Positions 35,968 through 44,735 of a stretch of 64,000 nucleotides of DNA are shown piece after piece; position 1 is the stretch's first letter, and the number at the start of each line of letters is the position of its first letter. The stretch comes from Rhizobium binae (GTDB lineage: Bacteria; Pseudomonadota; Alphaproteobacteria; Rhizobiales; Rhizobiaceae), in NCBI RefSeq assembly GCF_017357225.1, contig NZ_CP071604.1:3413001-3477000 (forward strand), given 5' to 3'. Made by a program: the position numbers and the translations under genes. The notes beneath the pieces are model-generated. The model ran no database searches. It was not told where the DNA came from and saw only the letters and a program-made list of their open reading frames with translations.

Positions 35968-36675
35968 CTATTGTGTGACGGGCACACTCTGACTCGTCGA
36001 TAGCGTCGAGTCGGTTGACGACTGCCCCGCTCCATTTGCGCTGACGATCGTCGTCGTGGTCGAAGACGATTCATCGCTGGCGCCGGCATTCGAGACCTGC
36101 AGCGTACCGGCGGTCGTCGCGGCGCCGTCGAAAGGTGTGCCATCATCCGAACCCGGACCCGTCCGCCCAATCGACCCGTCATTGCCGATACCGGGTGCGG
36201 CAGCCGCACTTGCACCGGCCGGACCGAGCGCCGCTGTGCCGCCTTCGGCGAGAACCTTGGCAAAGGCGGCCAGCAACGGCGCCAGGTTGGGATCGGCACT
36301 AGCCGCCTCGGCAACCGCCTTTTCGATCGCCAGCTTGAATTGCGGGTCGGTCACCTGGCAGCTGTTTGCAGCCCGCCCGAGACCGGAGCCGATCGCCGCC
36401 ATCTGCAGCGCGCTGGCCTTCTTGGCCTGCTCGATCACCGGCGACAGGGCCTCATTGCTGCTGCCGACTAGCGCGCGAACCCGTGACGAAAGGACCAGAG
36501 GATCGGACATCTCGAGCAGAACGGTCGGATTGGCCGTAAAGCCGCTGACATCGACGGGAGTGAGACTTGCGGGACCCAGGCAGCGAGCCGCGAAGGCGCT
36601 TGAATTCATGCCGGTAAACATTGCAAGGGTAATCCCGCCATATGCAAGCTTACGATAAACACCAGACCTTGCCAT
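35968..36675 (-). CDS. pssO: exported protein of the EPS export locus (PssO position)
   Basis: A 235-residue exported protein. The signal peptide is GVYRKLAYGGITLAMFTGMN with a likely cleavage near SAFA-ARCLG. The C-terminal third is low-complexity (Gly, Ser, Thr, Ala). It lies between pssN and pssP, exactly where pssO, an outer-membrane protein needed for EPS secretion, is found in R. leguminosarum; the name rests on position. The start at 36675 is preferred; an upstream start at 36696 is possible. Confidence 0.8.
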   Translation of the reverse strand: MARSGVYRKLAYGGITLAMFTGMNSSAFAARCLGPASLTPVDVSGFTANPTVLLEMSDPLVLSSRVRALVGSSNEALSPVIEQAKKASALQMAAIGSGLGRAANSCQVTDPQFKLAIEKAVAEAASADPNLAPLLAAFAKVLAEGGTAALGPAGASAAAAPGIGNDGSIGRTGPGSDDGTPFDGAATTAGTLQVSNAGASDESSSTTTTIVSANGAGQSSTDSTLSTSQSVPVTQ

Positions 36676-36755
36676 ATCAGTGATTTCCTTCAGCAAATCC
36701 GCTAACAGAAACAGAGCGCGGCGTCGATCGCTTCGACCGACGCCGCCTATTTCAA

Positions 36756-37967
36756 TCAGTTGCCAAGATCCTGTACCGCGTTGCGGGTATCTCTGGCGTC
36801 GTCGGACACTCCGGCAACAGTGGACGATACCGAGTTGACGATGTCAAGGAACTTGACCAATTCGACAGAGTCCGAATTGGAAATATAGATAATATCCTTG
36901 TCTTCCATCTTGAATTGCTGAACAGCAAACAAGGTTGCCGGGTCGCGCATGTTGGCGCGGATGATCACCGGAACCGTCTCACCCGCAAATCTTGTCGTAT
37001 CCACATGCATCGCCGCAAGCGTCTTCTTGGACACAAGGCGATAGAGCAGAACCTGAGCCGGATCCGCACGGTCGTCACGCAAGCCGCCGGCCTTGGCGAT
37101 CGCCTCTCCAAGGGTCAGGTCGGATTCTTCGAAATCGAAACGGCCGCTGACGCCGGCGGCGCCGAGGGCAAGATAGGTGCGGCGCTCATGATCGACCGAG
37201 ATCGTATCATTCGGCGCCACATAGATATTCTCCGCCGGATTCTTCAACAGCGTATTGTAGGCGACGGTTGCCGTCTTGCCGCGGCGCTGCAGCGTCACAT
37301 TCGTCTCGATATTGTTGGTCGTCAAACCGCCCGCGGCGGAAATGACATCGAGAACGCGTTCACCGGCTGGGCTGATCGTGATGCGCTGAGGATTGTTGAC
37401 GTCACCGAGCACGGCCACCTGGCTGGAGCGGCTGGTCGTTGTTGTAATAACCACCTGCGGCTCAATCGCCCGGCTGGCCAGCCGATCTTCGACGTCCTGC
37501 TCCACGGTCTCCTTCAGGCGACCGGCGGCTGGAACGCGACCGGCATAGGGGATGGTGATCGTTCCGTTTCGATCGATGGTCTGCTCCGGCAGATTGATGT
37601 AGTTGCCGGGCCGGCTGCCAGCGTCCGATGGAATGAACAAGCCCCCGGACTGAGCTTCGAAGATAGCAACCTGGACGACGTCGCCGTAGCCAAGCGGAAT
37701 TTCAGGTGCCCCGCCGCGACCACCGCCAAACCCCTTGAACGAGGTCGGCTGCGGAGAGGTGAAATATGGCAGGACGTTCTTGCTGAGATCAACCAGGGCG
37801 TAGTCGATACCGACGCGACGCTCCTTCGTTGTGACTTTCACTGCCGCATCTCGATCAACATCCTTGTGATCGGGGCCGGATCTTGGCAATGACGTGCAGC
37901 TTGCCAATATAGTCGTTAGCGCTACAACAATGGCGACGCGTGTACTACCGATAGGAAAACAACCCAT
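36756..37967 (-). CDS. pssN: outer-membrane polysaccharide export lipoprotein (PssN, OPX)
   Basis: A 403-residue Wza-type lipoprotein that forms the outer-membrane route for EPS. The lipobox is TILASC near residue 20, so the start is the ATG at 37967 and not the longer frame to 38024. The poly-export domain (LGYGDVVQVAIFEAQ) is followed by SLBB-like beta-grasp repeats (VAVLGDVNNPQRITISPAGE, LALGAAGVSGRFDFEESDL). It is read with pssT, pssO and pssP on the minus strand. Confidence 0.93.
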   Translation of the reverse strand: MGCFPIGSTRVAIVVALTTILASCTSLPRSGPDHKDVDRDAAVKVTTKERRVGIDYALVDLSKNVLPYFTSPQPTSFKGFGGGRGGAPEIPLGYGDVVQVAIFEAQSGGLFIPSDAGSRPGNYINLPEQTIDRNGTITIPYAGRVPAAGRLKETVEQDVEDRLASRAIEPQVVITTTTSRSSQVAVLGDVNNPQRITISPAGERVLDVISAAGGLTTNNIETNVTLQRRGKTATVAYNTLLKNPAENIYVAPNDTISVDHERRTYLALGAAGVSGRFDFEESDLTLGEAIAKAGGLRDDRADPAQVLLYRLVSKKTLAAMHVDTTRFAGETVPVIIRANMRDPATLFAVQQFKMEDKDIIYISNSDSVELVKFLDIVNSVSSTVAGVSDDARDTRNAVQDLGN

Positions 37968-38250
37968 AGAATAACCTGTGTTGACGCCCCTGAAGCTACT
38001 GCCTCGCAATCTCACAAAATACAAGACAATCCCTGACCAATAATCACTGTAGGCGGATTAACATTCCTCTAACTGTGGCAGGCTGGCAACGCCGAGCCTT
38101 CACCGAGCGAATAGGCTGCAATCCGGCTTCTCTTTGCCGGCAACGACCAGAAGGCTGCCCCCGCTATAAAATCTCTTGCGTTTCAGAGTCAACAGCGCGT
38201 TACCCCACAATCGGCATTTTCGAAAAACCTTCACGAAACCATCTGTTCAA

Positions 38251-39678
38251 TTATCGACCATCGACCGGCCGCACATACTGCCGTTCGGCTTCGGCGCCAT
38301 TGCGTCCAAGGCTGATGGCGACAACGGCGCTGAGGAAAGCGGCGAAAAATACTGCAAAGCCTGGTATTTGCAGCGAAAAATCAACCGCGGCATGAAGGGC
38401 GACCAAAACCGTCGCCGCCAGACCGAGAAGGACATAATGTCTCAGGCGGCGCCGTTGCGCGAGCCCCCGCCAAAACACCCTGACAAGCACCGAGAAGGCA
38501 ATGATCGCCGCGATCGGACATAAAATCCCGAGGCCCAGAAATCCTTCGAGGTAGAAATTGTGGGCGCGGTCGAAGATCCCGAAAATGCCGCAGGCCGGAT
38601 CGCGATAGGCTGAAAACACGGTGCGGAAGGTACCGAGACCCGTCCCCGTCACCCAGTGATCCGAAATGGCGCGCCAGATGCCCGGCAGGATGCAAAAACG
38701 ATCGTCATCCTCAAGACGCCGCTGTTGCGCGCGCAAAATCGCCTGGCCGGCAAACATGCTCAGCAACAGGACGACAAAGCTCGTCGCCGAAAGAAACTTC
38801 ACAATCGACCGCCATCTAGGCGTCGGCTTCATTAGGCGCCTTGAGTTGTTCCAGGAGATGACAAGCCACGGAAAGTAGATGAGAGCGGCAACAAAGGTCG
38901 CGAATATCCCAGCGCGTGAACGGCTCAGCATCAGCGCTGTGAAACATGCGCACAACAGCAAAATGTGGATCCACACTCTCAGGAGAAGAACGTTTCGGCC
39001 GGGCGCGCCGGGCGGATGGTATGAAAAGGAACGGGCAATGTCCCTGACCAGGGTCAGCATGAGCAACGTACCCACCCCGAAGAAGGTCGCGGCGGTATTG
39101 CGGTTGACGAACACGGCCGTCAGGCTGTCGAGGTAGGCGCGCTTTTCGATGACGATCAGGATGTTGGGAAACATAGAAAACTGAATCAGACCGAAAACCG
39201 CGATGACGCCCGCCGTCAGCCCCAGGCTGGCCAGAACTTTCCGCGCTCGTTGATCGGTATCGCACAACACCAGTCCGGTCAGGAAGGTCACGAAAGGCAG
39301 AGCCACCCGTAGAATCGAGGCGAGCGTGTCGGCCGGCTCGACGGAGATCGCGGCGTATTGAACGCCCGCCAAGTCACGTGCAGCGCTCCAGGCTGGGTTT
39401 GCCAGCCAATTGGCCGGCAGTTCGATTGTCTGGACGAACGTCCACCCCGTCAGCACGACCAGCAGAAACAGAGCGATGCTGAACACCCATCCGGCCTGCC
39501 TCGGCTCTCCAAACAACAGCCCCGCAATAATGGCCAGAGCAAACATCCCGATCGCAGCGAAGGCGAAAGGAAAGGGCGTGACGCTTCCGAACGGAATGAG
39601 CGTCAAGACTACAAGGCCAATGAAGGCAACTAGGATCGCCTCCCGCAGGACCTGCCCGGTGATGAGGTTGGGTAACAT
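38251..39678 (-). CDS. pssT: O-antigen-ligase-like EPS polymerase (PssT)
   Basis: A 475-residue inner-membrane protein with about twelve hydrophobic segments and a large periplasmic loop of the Wzy_C type (ILPGIWRAISDHWVTGTGLG, then IFDRAHNFYLEGFLGLG with the conserved R-x-H-N). It assembles EPS repeat units to polymer. It heads the order pssT-pssN-pssO-pssP on one strand. A second polymerase of the same family is at 21821. Confidence 0.9.
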   Translation of the reverse strand: MLPNLITGQVLREAILVAFIGLVVLTLIPFGSVTPFPFAFAAIGMFALAIIAGLLFGEPRQAGWVFSIALFLLVVLTGWTFVQTIELPANWLANPAWSAARDLAGVQYAAISVEPADTLASILRVALPFVTFLTGLVLCDTDQRARKVLASLGLTAGVIAVFGLIQFSMFPNILIVIEKRAYLDSLTAVFVNRNTAATFFGVGTLLMLTLVRDIARSFSYHPPGAPGRNVLLLRVWIHILLLCACFTALMLSRSRAGIFATFVAALIYFPWLVISWNNSRRLMKPTPRWRSIVKFLSATSFVVLLLSMFAGQAILRAQQRRLEDDDRFCILPGIWRAISDHWVTGTGLGTFRTVFSAYRDPACGIFGIFDRAHNFYLEGFLGLGILCPIAAIIAFSVLVRVFWRGLAQRRRLRHYVLLGLAATVLVALHAAVDFSLQIPGFAVFFAAFLSAVVAISLGRNGAEAERQYVRPVDGR

Positions 39679-39977
39679 TCGATTCGCTCACCAGAAGCAG
39701 CAACGAGAGATACAACCAATACGGTTAATATACTCGTACTAACATAAGTTGCATATCAAGCGCTTGCGTGCTAAAGTGCAACAGAATTCCACATCGTTTA
39801 AAATTGTCTCGAAAGGCTTAAGCCAATCGAGACCGGCCCCGATTATGCTCCTTCAAGCGGCAGAAACGGGACAGACGTTCTGCGCCCAATACTGGCAGAT
39901 CATCAATCCGCCATGCCATTGACTGAGAAAAAAGGCAAGCCTGATCTCAATCGGTTGCCCTGAACGGGGATTAAGAG
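39679..39977. other. divergent intergenic region, pssT / transglutaminase-like gene
   Basis: About 300 bp between divergent genes, AT-rich near 39710-39800. It should contain the promoter of pssT-N-O-P. I cannot place a convincing -35/-10 pair. Confidence 0.45.
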
Positions 39978-40577
39978 ATGATGAAGACGTTTGTTACACT
40001 TCTGACGCTGGCGTTTACAGCTGCGAATGCCTGCTCGGCACTTGCCGCCGGCCCCGCAGCTTTCGCCCGCGGCCTGACCAGCAACTCGGCAGTGAGCTAT
40101 ATCTCTGAAAAAGGAACGATCATTCCGCCTTTCGCCCAGGTGCTGTTCTGCGCCCAGAACCCTGCCGAATGCCGCGACAACAATGGTTTGTCGGTCGTCG
40201 CGCTGACGGACAAGGAAATGCTGCAGTTGGAGGATGTGAACAACACCGTCAATCGTACGATGATTGGCAGAAACGACCCCCGCAACGAACTTAACGGCGA
40301 TGTCTGGAACGTGAATGTCCGCAGCGGCGACTGTGAGGATTTTGCGTTGACCAAGCGCAGCCGGCTCATGGCAATGGGCTGGTCGTCGCGAGCTTTGCGG
40401 ATTGCCACGGCCTATACGCCCTCCGGCGACGGACACGCCGTCCTCGTGGTCAGAACCGACAAGGGCGACCTGGTGCTCGACAATAGGAAAAACAGCATCA
40501 AGAACTGGCGTGATACCGATTTGCGCTGGGACAAAATTCAATCGGATACCGACCCTTATGTCTGGTATCGCCTGTGA
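39978..40577 (+). CDS. bacterial transglutaminase-like cysteine protease (BTLCP), periplasmic
   Basis: A 199-residue LapG-related protein with a signal peptide (VTLLTLAFTAANACSALAA). The catalytic triad is visible: Cys in RSGDCEDFAL, His in GDGHAVLVV and Asp in LVLDNRKN. The VWNVNVRSGDCEDFA core identifies the family. In other bacteria LapG cuts large adhesins; in rhizobia the substrate is not established. It lies between the EPS export genes and ugd. Confidence 0.9.
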   Translation: MMKTFVTLLTLAFTAANACSALAAGPAAFARGLTSNSAVSYISEKGTIIPPFAQVLFCAQNPAECRDNNGLSVVALTDKEMLQLEDVNNTVNRTMIGRNDPRNELNGDVWNVNVRSGDCEDFALTKRSRLMAMGWSSRALRIATAYTPSGDGHAVLVVRTDKGDLVLDNRKNSIKNWRDTDLRWDKIQSDTDPYVWYRL

Positions 40578-40896
40578 AAACGGACCCGGCTGGGGTAATT
40601 CCGGCAAGGCCGTGAAGTGCCTGAGCCGCCGCCATGCCCACATTTAAATAATCAAATTCACCCGTTCCGGGCTGAAGTCGAGCCGGCTCCGACGCGTGGC
40701 TCGACTTGTCATATCCCCCACACAAACCTATGTTTTTGCTGTCGACGGGGCAGCTGCGCGGGTCGCGGTGTCCTGAGTTGGAATTCCGATATGGGCCACC
40801 GGGCAATCTTCGAGGTTGTCTTTTCGGCCAGATTCAGTATCACGGGCCCATGCTGCGACGCAGCATGACGTTCTACTCTAATGATTTGAGGGAAAT
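40578..40896. other. leader region of ugd
   Basis: About 320 bp without a supported gene. It contains a perfect 19-bp inverted repeat at 40849-40867 and the ribosome site GAGGG just before ATG 40897. Two overlapping short frames carry no recognisable content. Confidence 0.5.
40849..40867. promoter_or_regulatory. perfect palindrome with PhaR-like box in the ugd leader
   Basis: CATGCTGCG-A-CGCAGCATG is a perfect 19-bp inverted repeat 30 nt before ATG of ugd. Its core CTGC-GAC-GCAG fits the CTGC-N3-GCAG pattern known for PhaR/AniA, a regulator of polyhydroxybutyrate genes. Binding by PhaR is inference. Confidence 0.5.
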
Positions 40897-42225
40897 ATGC
40901 GCATCACGATGATTGGATCAGGCTATGTCGGCCTTGTTTCAGGCGTTTGCTTTGCGGATTTCGGCCACGACGTCATCTGCGTCGACAAGGATCTGAGTAA
41001 GATCGAGGCCCTTCGCGAAGGCCGCATTCCGATTTACGAGCCAGGTCTCGATCAACTGGTCGCCGAAAACACCAGCACCGGCCGCCTGTCCTTTTCGACG
41101 GATGTCGGCGAAAGCGTTCGCGGCGCCGACGTCGTGTTCATCGCGGTCGGCACGCCCTCCCGGCGCGGCGATGGCCATGCCGATCTCTCCTACGTCTATG
41201 CGGCTGCACGCGAGATCGCCACCTACGTGGAAGGCTTCACCGTCGTCGTCACCAAGTCGACGGTGCCGGTTGGCACCGGGGATGAGGTTGAGCGCATCAT
41301 CCGCGAAACCAATCCCAACGCCGATGTCGCCGTCGTTTCTAATCCCGAATTCCTCCGCGAGGGTGCGGCGATCGAAGATTTCAAGCGCCCCGACCGCATT
41401 GTCGTCGGCCTGAACGACGACCGGGCGCGCGAAGCCATGACCGAAGTCTATCGTCCGCTTTATCTCAACCAGGCGCCGCTGGTCTTCACGTCCCGACGCA
41501 CCTCTGAACTGATCAAATATGCCGCCAACGCCTTCCTTGCGATGAAGATCACCTTCATCAACGAGATCGCCGATCTCTGCGAACGGGTTGATGCGAATGT
41601 CCAGGACGTTTCGCGCGGCATCGGTCTCGACGGCCGTATCGGCGCCAAGTTCCTGCACGCAGGTCCGGGTTACGGCGGCTCCTGCTTCCCCAAGGACACG
41701 CTGGCCCTGGCCAAGACCGCCCAGGATTTCGACGCGCCGGTCCGTCTCATCGAGACAACGATCTCGATCAACGACAACCGCAAGCGGGCGATGGGACGCA
41801 AGGTGATTACGGCGGTCGGCGGCGACATTCGCGGCAAGAAGATCGCAATTCTCGGCCTGACCTTCAAGCCGAACACCGACGACATGCGCGACAGCCCGGC
41901 AATCGCCATCATCCAGACCCTGCAGGACAATGGAGCCCAGGTGGTCGGCTACGATCCTGAAGGCATGGAGAATGCCCGCAAGGTCATCGAGAATATCGAG
42001 TATGCGAGCGGCCCCTATGAAGCAGCCGCTGGCGCTGACGCGCTGGTCATCGTCACCGAATGGAACCAGTTCCGCGCACTCGACTTCAGTCGCCTGAAGC
42101 AGTCGATGCGTGCTCCGGTCCTGGTCGACCTGCGCAATATCTACCGTAGCGACGAAATCCGCAAACACGGCTTCACCTATACCGGCATCGGCACCAATCT
42201 CCTCGGGGAAACGGCCAACTCCTGA
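40897..42225 (+). CDS. ugd: UDP-glucose 6-dehydrogenase
   Basis: A 442-residue NAD-dependent enzyme that oxidises UDP-glucose twice to UDP-glucuronate, the donor for glucuronate in EPS and LPS. The Rossmann start is MRITMIGSGYVGLVSGVCFA. The catalytic Cys lies in GYGGSCFPKDT (C263), the binding helix in TSELIKYAANAFLAMKITFI, and the C-terminal NAD-like domain in GLTFKPNTDDMRDSPAI. It resembles rhizobial rkpK. A strong terminator follows, so it is a single-gene unit. Confidence 0.96.
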   Translation: MRITMIGSGYVGLVSGVCFADFGHDVICVDKDLSKIEALREGRIPIYEPGLDQLVAENTSTGRLSFSTDVGESVRGADVVFIAVGTPSRRGDGHADLSYVYAAAREIATYVEGFTVVVTKSTVPVGTGDEVERIIRETNPNADVAVVSNPEFLREGAAIEDFKRPDRIVVGLNDDRAREAMTEVYRPLYLNQAPLVFTSRRTSELIKYAANAFLAMKITFINEIADLCERVDANVQDVSRGIGLDGRIGAKFLHAGPGYGGSCFPKDTLALAKTAQDFDAPVRLIETTISINDNRKRAMGRKVITAVGGDIRGKKIAILGLTFKPNTDDMRDSPAIAIIQTLQDNGAQVVGYDPEGMENARKVIENIEYASGPYEAAAGADALVIVTEWNQFRALDFSRLKQSMRAPVLVDLRNIYRSDEIRKHGFTYTGIGTNLLGETANS

Positions 42226-42251
42226 TAAAGCTGCTGAGATCTAACGTCCTG

Positions 42252-42283
42252 ACGCCGCGGAACTCAAATCCGCGGCGTTTTTT
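42252..42283 (+). terminator. intrinsic terminator of ugd
   Basis: ACGCCGCGGA and TCCGCGGCGT form a 10-bp perfect stem with a 7-nt loop, followed by a T6 run. It lies 26 bp past the ugd stop. Confidence 0.93.
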
Positions 42284-42391
42284 ATGCATGCCAAGCGGAA
42301 GCTCGCAGTTCCCCGATAGCGACGTGGTGAAAAGCGGTAGGGCGTCGTCGACACCACGAGTGCTTATCGCACGACACCATGCTCTTATCTT

Positions 42392-43174
42392 CTACAGGAT
42401 TCCGACGCGCGTCCCTTTGATCGTCAGCACGGTCAGGCGGCCGGTCGCCGAAACCGCAGTATCGATACCGATGCGTTGCGGACCGAGTGTCGGGATTCGC
42501 GCGGGCGTGTGTCCATGGATCACGAGGACAGGAAGCTGCGGTCCTTCGTCCAGAAAGGGCTGGCGGATCCACATAAGGTCGCTGTCCTTTTGCCTCTTGA
42601 GATCGACGCCAGGTCTGATGCCGGCATGGACAAAGACCACCCTCCCCATCCGCAGCATGATCGGCAGCGATTCCAGAAATTGGATATGCCGCTCGGGTAT
42701 CATGTTGTGAATGACGCGGGCGATCATTTCGGTTCCAGCCGCCGATCGCAGCAGGTACTCGATGTCGATGCCGTATGAATTCAGCGTCTCCGTCCCGGCA
42801 AAACCAAGCCATTCAAGAATGCACGTCGGCTTGCGATAGAGCTTCACCAACTCCGCATCGTGATTGCCGCACAGGGCGAGACGCTGGAATCCCGGCGGCG
42901 GCGGGTTGCTCAAGAATTCCAACACTGCGCTCGAATCCGGTCCGCGATCGACATAATCGCCGAGCAGGAGAATGAGTTTCGACCCCGCTATGCGCTCGGC
43001 ATCCGCCTCGATACGGCGATGCGCCTCGACGAGCTCGCTATAACATCCGTGGATATCGCTCATCGCATAGACTGCGGCGAAATCGCCTTCGGCATATGTC
43101 AGCCGAGCGCGCCTGTTACGATTGCCGGCCAGCATCGGTATTTGTTGTCGCCATGGTCCTAGATAATCGAACAT
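42392..43174 (-). CDS. PPP-family metallophosphoesterase (serine/threonine phosphatase-like)
   Basis: A 260-residue phosphatase with all metal-binding motifs: DIHG (in YAMSDIHGCYSE), GDYVDRG, GNHD, VFVHAG and IHGHT. It belongs to the small bacterial PPP group (PrpA/diadenosine-tetraphosphatase-like). ATG 43174 or 43183 may be used. Convergent with ugd. The target is unknown; its location beside EPS genes is similar to phosphatases that have been linked to EPS regulation in rhizobia. Confidence 0.9.
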   Translation of the reverse strand: MFDYLGPWRQQIPMLAGNRNRRARLTYAEGDFAAVYAMSDIHGCYSELVEAHRRIEADAERIAGSKLILLLGDYVDRGPDSSAVLEFLSNPPPPGFQRLALCGNHDAELVKLYRKPTCILEWLGFAGTETLNSYGIDIEYLLRSAAGTEMIARVIHNMIPERHIQFLESLPIMLRMGRVVFVHAGIRPGVDLKRQKDSDLMWIRQPFLDEGPQLPVLVIHGHTPARIPTLGPQRIGIDTAVSATGRLTVLTIKGTRVGIL

Positions 43175-43624
43175 ATAACCCATTTATGGCAACCGGCCGC
43201 ATGGCGGGTTGATCCATCTCTCATCCAACGCCGCAAAGGCGCGAAGCTCAGTGTTCATAAGAAGTTGGCCTGATCGCGGCCGGTCAACATTGTAGCCGGA
43301 ACCTATTGCCACATTCGGAACGACATGCAGCTCGCCAGCGACAGCAAAACGATTGTCGCAAAGAACGGCGCTTTGTATTTACCCATAATTGAGAAGACGT
43401 CGCGATTAGCATTCGCTTGTACTTTAATATAGGATGGTTAACCCCCAGTTAAACAAGCGTTTAGCGCATTTGATTCTTCCATCTTTAGCTGTATCACTCA
43501 CTAATCCCTCGCGTGGAAGAACAGTGAGCTATCGCCTTTCCACAGGTCGGCCCTCCGAAAAAGCTGTATAAATCAACTATAACGAGAGGCGTAAGAAAAA
43601 AATGAACGTTAAAGCAGATCACGC
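43175..43624. other. intergenic, no gene seen
   Basis: About 450 bp between divergent genes. The right half is AT-rich and ends in the upstream region of the KTSC gene. I find no terminator-like hairpin or ORF with support. It could hide a small RNA. Confidence 0.4.
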
Positions 43625-43924
43625 TTGACGACCTTGCGAGGCAGCATAATGATGTTGCGTCGTGGACGTGAACGACGTTCTCGACCCAGTAATCTCAGAT
43701 CCAAAATCGCGGGGTGCAAAGTGGAAACTGCGGTTGATTCGAAACTAATCGAGGCGATCACCTACGACGAAGACAGCCGGCATCTGCGGGTCTATCTGAC
43801 AAACGGTCAGAGACGAGAATACGAAGGGGTTCCAAAAGGGGTCGTCGTCGGTTTGACGATGGCGGAATCGCCGGGCAATTTTTACATGAAGGCAATCAGG
43901 GGCAAATATCCTCCTCGCCCCTAG
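43625..43924 (+). CDS. KTSC-domain protein
   Basis: A protein of up to 99 residues. Residues 33-99 are a KTSC domain: VDSKLIEAITYDEDSRHLRV, then GQRREYEGVPKGVV and YMKAIRGKYP. The domain is small, alpha/beta and of unknown role, sometimes fused to lysyl-tRNA synthetase-like proteins. The basic first 30 residues (MLRRGRERRSRPS) may not be translated; a later GTG (43720) would give only the domain. Confidence 0.75.
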   Translation: MTTLRGSIMMLRRGRERRSRPSNLRSKIAGCKVETAVDSKLIEAITYDEDSRHLRVYLTNGQRREYEGVPKGVVVGLTMAESPGNFYMKAIRGKYPPRP

Positions 43925-43930
43925 TACAGT

Positions 43931-43957
43931 GATTTTAGACCGGATCGGCCTAAAATC
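43931..43957. terminator. hairpin after the KTSC gene
   Basis: GATTTTAG and CTAAAATC form an 8-bp stem extended by CCG-GAT-CGG inside the loop. It begins 7 bp after the stop. No T-run follows, so it may be a weak terminator or mRNA 3' structure. Confidence 0.4.
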
Positions 43958-44118
43958 TCAAATCAGTTCTCATCGATTCGAACCAACGTCCATCTCGGCG
44001 AAGCCGATGTCAGTTTGAAACGACGTGGCGTCTATCCTGCAGCGACGATGAATGTCGTTGCGGCCTTACGCGGGACCAGGATCGCCGGTCCCGCAAGGCC
44101 GACTGGCAGTACAGGCGA

Positions 44119-44724
44119 TCAATAATCGCCAAGGAACTCGCGAACCGCGTTGATCTCAAGCGGCGCGATCTCGTGTCCGCCGGGATGCCAGACCGTCCTG
44201 ACCTCCGCCCCACGGCCCGTCAGGTGCGCGGACAGGGCCTCGGTCATTCCGGTCGGAGCGATCGGATCACGCTGCCCGGCCGTCACCAGGACCTTTCTTC
44301 CCACGAGCGTCGACTGGGTCTCGGGCTGAAACGGAATGAGCGGATGCATCAAAACCGCCGCGTCGAAAATGCCCTTCTCGATCACTACATTGGCAAGAAT
44401 GTTTGCGCCGTTCGAGAAACCCAGGCCGAGAATCCTGGACGCCCGATATTCCTCGGCGAACGCCTTGACATAGGTGGCCATCTTCTCCGTCGCCCGCGAA
44501 AGGTCGGCCATGTCGTAGACCCCCTCGCCGCTGCGCCGGAAGAACCGGGCAGCACCATGTTCGGAAACATCGCCGCGCGGAGCAAGAACCGTTGCTTCCG
44601 GTAGCAGCTGGCGGGCGAAATCAAAGAACTGGTTTTCGTCGCCGCCGGTGCCGTGCAACACGATCAGAATTGGTCTGCCAGGTGCACCGGCATGCAGCCG
44701 GTGCACATATCCGATTTCCGTCAT
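44119..44724 (-). CDS. alpha/beta hydrolase (carboxylesterase, MhqD-like)
   Basis: A 201-residue serine hydrolase of the phospholipase/carboxylesterase group. The oxyanion part is IVLHGTGGDENQFFDF, nucleophile elbow LGFSNGAN, Asp in TAGQRDPIAPTG and His in WHPGGHEIAP. It starts 11 bp after the dioxygenase gene. The same pairing (ring-cleaving dioxygenase with hydrolase) is found in quinone-stress systems such as MhqO/MhqD of Bacillus subtilis. Confidence 0.9.
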   Translation of the reverse strand: MTEIGYVHRLHAGAPGRPILIVLHGTGGDENQFFDFARQLLPEATVLAPRGDVSEHGAARFFRRSGEGVYDMADLSRATEKMATYVKAFAEEYRASRILGLGFSNGANILANVVIEKGIFDAAVLMHPLIPFQPETQSTLVGRKVLVTAGQRDPIAPTGMTEALSAHLTGRGAEVRTVWHPGGHEIAPLEINAVREFLGDY

Positions 44725-44735
44725 ATCACCTCTCC

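Noticed and set aside
43960..43990. TTCGAA-containing stretch that recalls a tRNA T-arm
   Set aside because: The flanking bases do not form a 5-bp stem and no acceptor or anticodon arm is present.
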